Shown: positions 62,653-64,000 of the stretch, one piece after another | Position numbering within the stretch: position 1 is the first letter of the stretch | How the letters are laid out: every line of letters begins with the position of its first letter | Assembly (NCBI RefSeq): GCF_033763495.1 | Contig: NZ_JANRKL010000115.1 | Location: forward strand, 1-64,000 | Source: Haliscomenobacter sp033763495 | GTDB lineage: Bacteria > Bacteroidota > Bacteroidia > Chitinophagales > Saprospiraceae | Reading direction: 5' to 3' | DNA length: 64,000 nucleotides | The notes under the pieces: model-generated | Databases searched by the model: none | The model's input: the letters and a program-made list of their open reading frames with translations, nothing else | Told to the model about the DNA's origin: nothing | Position numbers and translations under genes: made by a program

Positions 62653-62712
62653 CGCCACTAAGGCACTAAGACACTAAGTACTTAAAAGATCACGCTTCGT
62701 GTCTTTGTGGCA
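62653..62712. repeat. Degenerate CACTAAG / GTGTCTTTGTGGC intergenic element
   Basis: The left half holds GCCACTAAGGCACTAAGACAC and the right half GTGTCTTTGTGGC, which are imperfect inverted repeats (GCCAC and AAGACAC words pair). A run of A follows. It resembles the elements at 36060 and 57054 and could terminate the upstream gene. Confidence 0.5.
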
Positions 62713-62754
62713 AAAAAATAACCGTTTCTTTTCTCAACTTACCAATCTACATAC

Positions 62755-64000
62755 ATGAAAAAAATCCTTTTCCTGCTGACTGCTGTCTTGTTTTTTTTGC
62801 AAAAAAACGATGCGCAAAATTCGCTGCGCTACGTCAATCCACTCGTTGGAACTGACTCGGATTTCAGCTTGTCCACGGGCAACACCTACCCTGCGATTGC
62901 GCTGCCCTGGGGCATGAACTTCTGGACACCCCAAACGGCTCCCAACGGCGACGGTTGGCAATACGCCTACGATGCCAATAAAATCAGGGGCTTCAAACAA
63001 ACCCACCAGCCCTCGCCCTGGATCAACGATTACGGCGCATTCTCCCTGCTGCCCATGACGGGTAAAAACCCGGAAGTTCGCGACAAAAAACGGGGTTCCT
63101 GGTTCTCCCACAAAACCGAAACCGCCATGGCCCACTACTATCAGGTCTATTTGGCAGATTACGATTGCTGGGCCGAAATCACCCCCACCGAACGGGCGGC
63201 CCAAATGCGTTTCCGCTGGGGGCAGGAAGGACCAAAATGTGTGTTGCTCGATGCCTTTGACAAAGGCAGTATGGTCAAAATCATTCCGGCGGAGCGCAAA
63301 ATCATTGGCTATGCCCAAAATCACCACGGTAAAGTGCCGGATAATTTCCGCAATTATTTCGTAGCGGTTTTTGACCAGGATTTTGAAGGTTTTAGCACCT
63401 TTAGCGATACCATTGTGCTGAAAGATGCCAGTGTGGAAGGCAAACACGTTGGGGCAGTGGTGCACTTCAAACCCGGCATTCGCCAGGTTGGGGTTAAACT
63501 GGCCTCTTCATTCATCAGCCACGAGCAAGCCGAATTGAACCTCCAGCGTGAAATCGGCAGCGACGCCTTTGATGCTACCCGCGAAAAAGCTCGACAAACA
63601 TGGGAAAGAACCTTCGCCCGGATTCAGGTACAAGGCGGATTGGAAACGGACAAAATGAATTTTTACACCGCCCTGTACCGGGTCATGTTGTTCCCCCGCA
63701 AGTTTTTTGAATACGACGCCAAGGGGCAAATGGTGCATTACAGCCCCTACAATGGGCAGGTTTTGCCGGGCTACATGTTTACCGACAATGGTTTTTGGGA
63801 CACTTTCCGTGCGGTTTTCCCACTCTTTTCGGTGCTTTTTCCCGAACTAGACCGCCAGATCATGGAGGGTTTGGTCAATGCCTATAAAGAAAGTGGCTGG
63901 TTGCCGGAATGGGCCAGCCCCGGGCACCGCGATTGTATGATTGGCTCCAATTCATCTTCCTTGATCGCCGAAGCCTGGCTCAAAGGCATTCGGGGCTACG
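62755..64000 (+). CDS. Glycoside hydrolase family 92 (alpha-mannosidase), N-terminal part
   Basis: The first 415 codons of a GH92 enzyme, which continues beyond the window. A signal peptide (about 1-21, ending NDAQ) precedes the family start RYVNPLVGTDSDF. The N-terminal beta-sandwich region has GNTYPAIALPWGMNFWTPQT and IRGFKQTHQPSPWINDYGAFSLLPM. The catalytic (alpha/alpha)6 domain begins near YTALYRVMLFPRKFFEYD, with the diagnostic FTDNGFWDTFRAVFPLFS. GH92 enzymes are calcium-dependent exo-acting alpha-mannosidases; family membership is clear and linkage is not. Translated from sequence by eye. Confidence 0.93.
   Translation, partial: MKKILFLLTAVLFFLQKNDAQNSLRYVNPLVGTDSDFSLSTGNTYPAIALPWGMNFWTPQTAPNGDGWQYAYDANKIRGFKQTHQPSPWINDYGAFSLLPMTGKNPEVRDKKRGSWFSHKTETAMAHYYQVYLADYDCWAEITPTERAAQMRFRWGQEGPKCVLLDAFDKGSMVKIIPAERKIIGYAQNHHGKVPDNFRNYFVAVFDQDFEGFSTFSDTIVLKDASVEGKHVGAVVHFKPGIRQVGVKLASSFISHEQAELNLQREIGSDAFDATREKARQTWERTFARIQVQGGLETDKMNFYTALYRVMLFPRKFFEYDAKGQMVHYSPYNGQVLPGYMFTDNGFWDTFRAVFPLFSVLFPELDRQIMEGLVNAYKESGWLPEWASPGHRDCMIGSNSSSLIAEAWLKGIRGY

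Overview
The window reads as chromosome from a member of the phylum Bacteroidota, most likely a Saprospiraceae relative (Haliscomenobacter or Lewinella type). The evidence is a type IX secretion C-terminal sorting domain, a FecI/FecR pair next to an STN-domain protein, a lone FtsX-type permease, membrane-anchored AraC and TPR histidine kinase regulators, start sites with almost no Shine-Dalgarno sequence, and several promoter-like TAnnTTTG boxes. The genus is an inference. No rRNA, tRNA, CRISPR array, transposase or prophage gene was recognised.

Layout. 1-2.5 kb: the 5' end of uvrA, an ECF sigma factor and an outer-membrane protein. 2.7-10 kb: a gamma-glutamyltransferase homologue, surface proteins including a LamG/T9SS protein, then yidD-hemB, hupE and a PD40 propeller protein. 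10-12.2 kb: a membrane AraC regulator and a two-gene cassette (DUF4240 protein plus a small nuclease-like protein) that resembles an orphan toxin/immunity unit. 12.2-17.8 kb: a minus-strand operon of cupredoxin-like protein, porin, TPR sensor kinase and NarL regulator, preceded by a DUF433/DUF5615 toxin-antitoxin pair with a textbook promoter. 17.9-27.3 kb: transglutaminase, upp, tatD, tcdA, small membrane and secreted proteins, a DMT exporter, a GH30 glycosidase, DinB and a WYL regulator. 27.4-37.7 kb: a propeller-amidohydrolase fusion, a VWA protein and a compact galactarate operon (GntP-type permease, GarD-type dehydratase, KdgD) with a LacI-like palindrome upstream, then a GNAT gene.

37.7-39.5 kb holds a XisH/XisI pair and an AT-rich gene of unknown function, the most foreign-looking stretch. 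39.5-50 kb: a very large outer-membrane protein, an MBL-fold/double-rhodanese enzyme, envelope proteins, and a FecI-FecR-STN system whose STN protein is fused to LA_2272-type surface repeats instead of a TonB receptor. 50-57 kb: a serine hydrolase with an apparent one-base frameshift at its start, Uma2, a YkuD transpeptidase, a secreted formylglycine-enzyme-like protein and an FtsX permease. 57-64 kb: two paralogous small secreted proteins flanking a sortilin-like propeller protein, a nested REP-like repeat, a sarcosine-oxidase-like flavoenzyme and the 5' part of a GH92 mannosidase.

General character: a saprophytic or particle-associated lifestyle, with much of the coding space given to envelope, secreted and glycan- or peptide-degrading proteins. 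Intergenic DNA is unusually rich in long, near-perfect inverted repeats. The strongest candidates for something undescribed are the STN/LA_2272 signalling locus, the cupredoxin-porin-TPR kinase operon with a giant hairpin between kinase and regulator, the XisH/XisI neighbourhood, and the DUF4240/nuclease-like cassette. All functional assignments come from reading motifs by eye; no database search was run.
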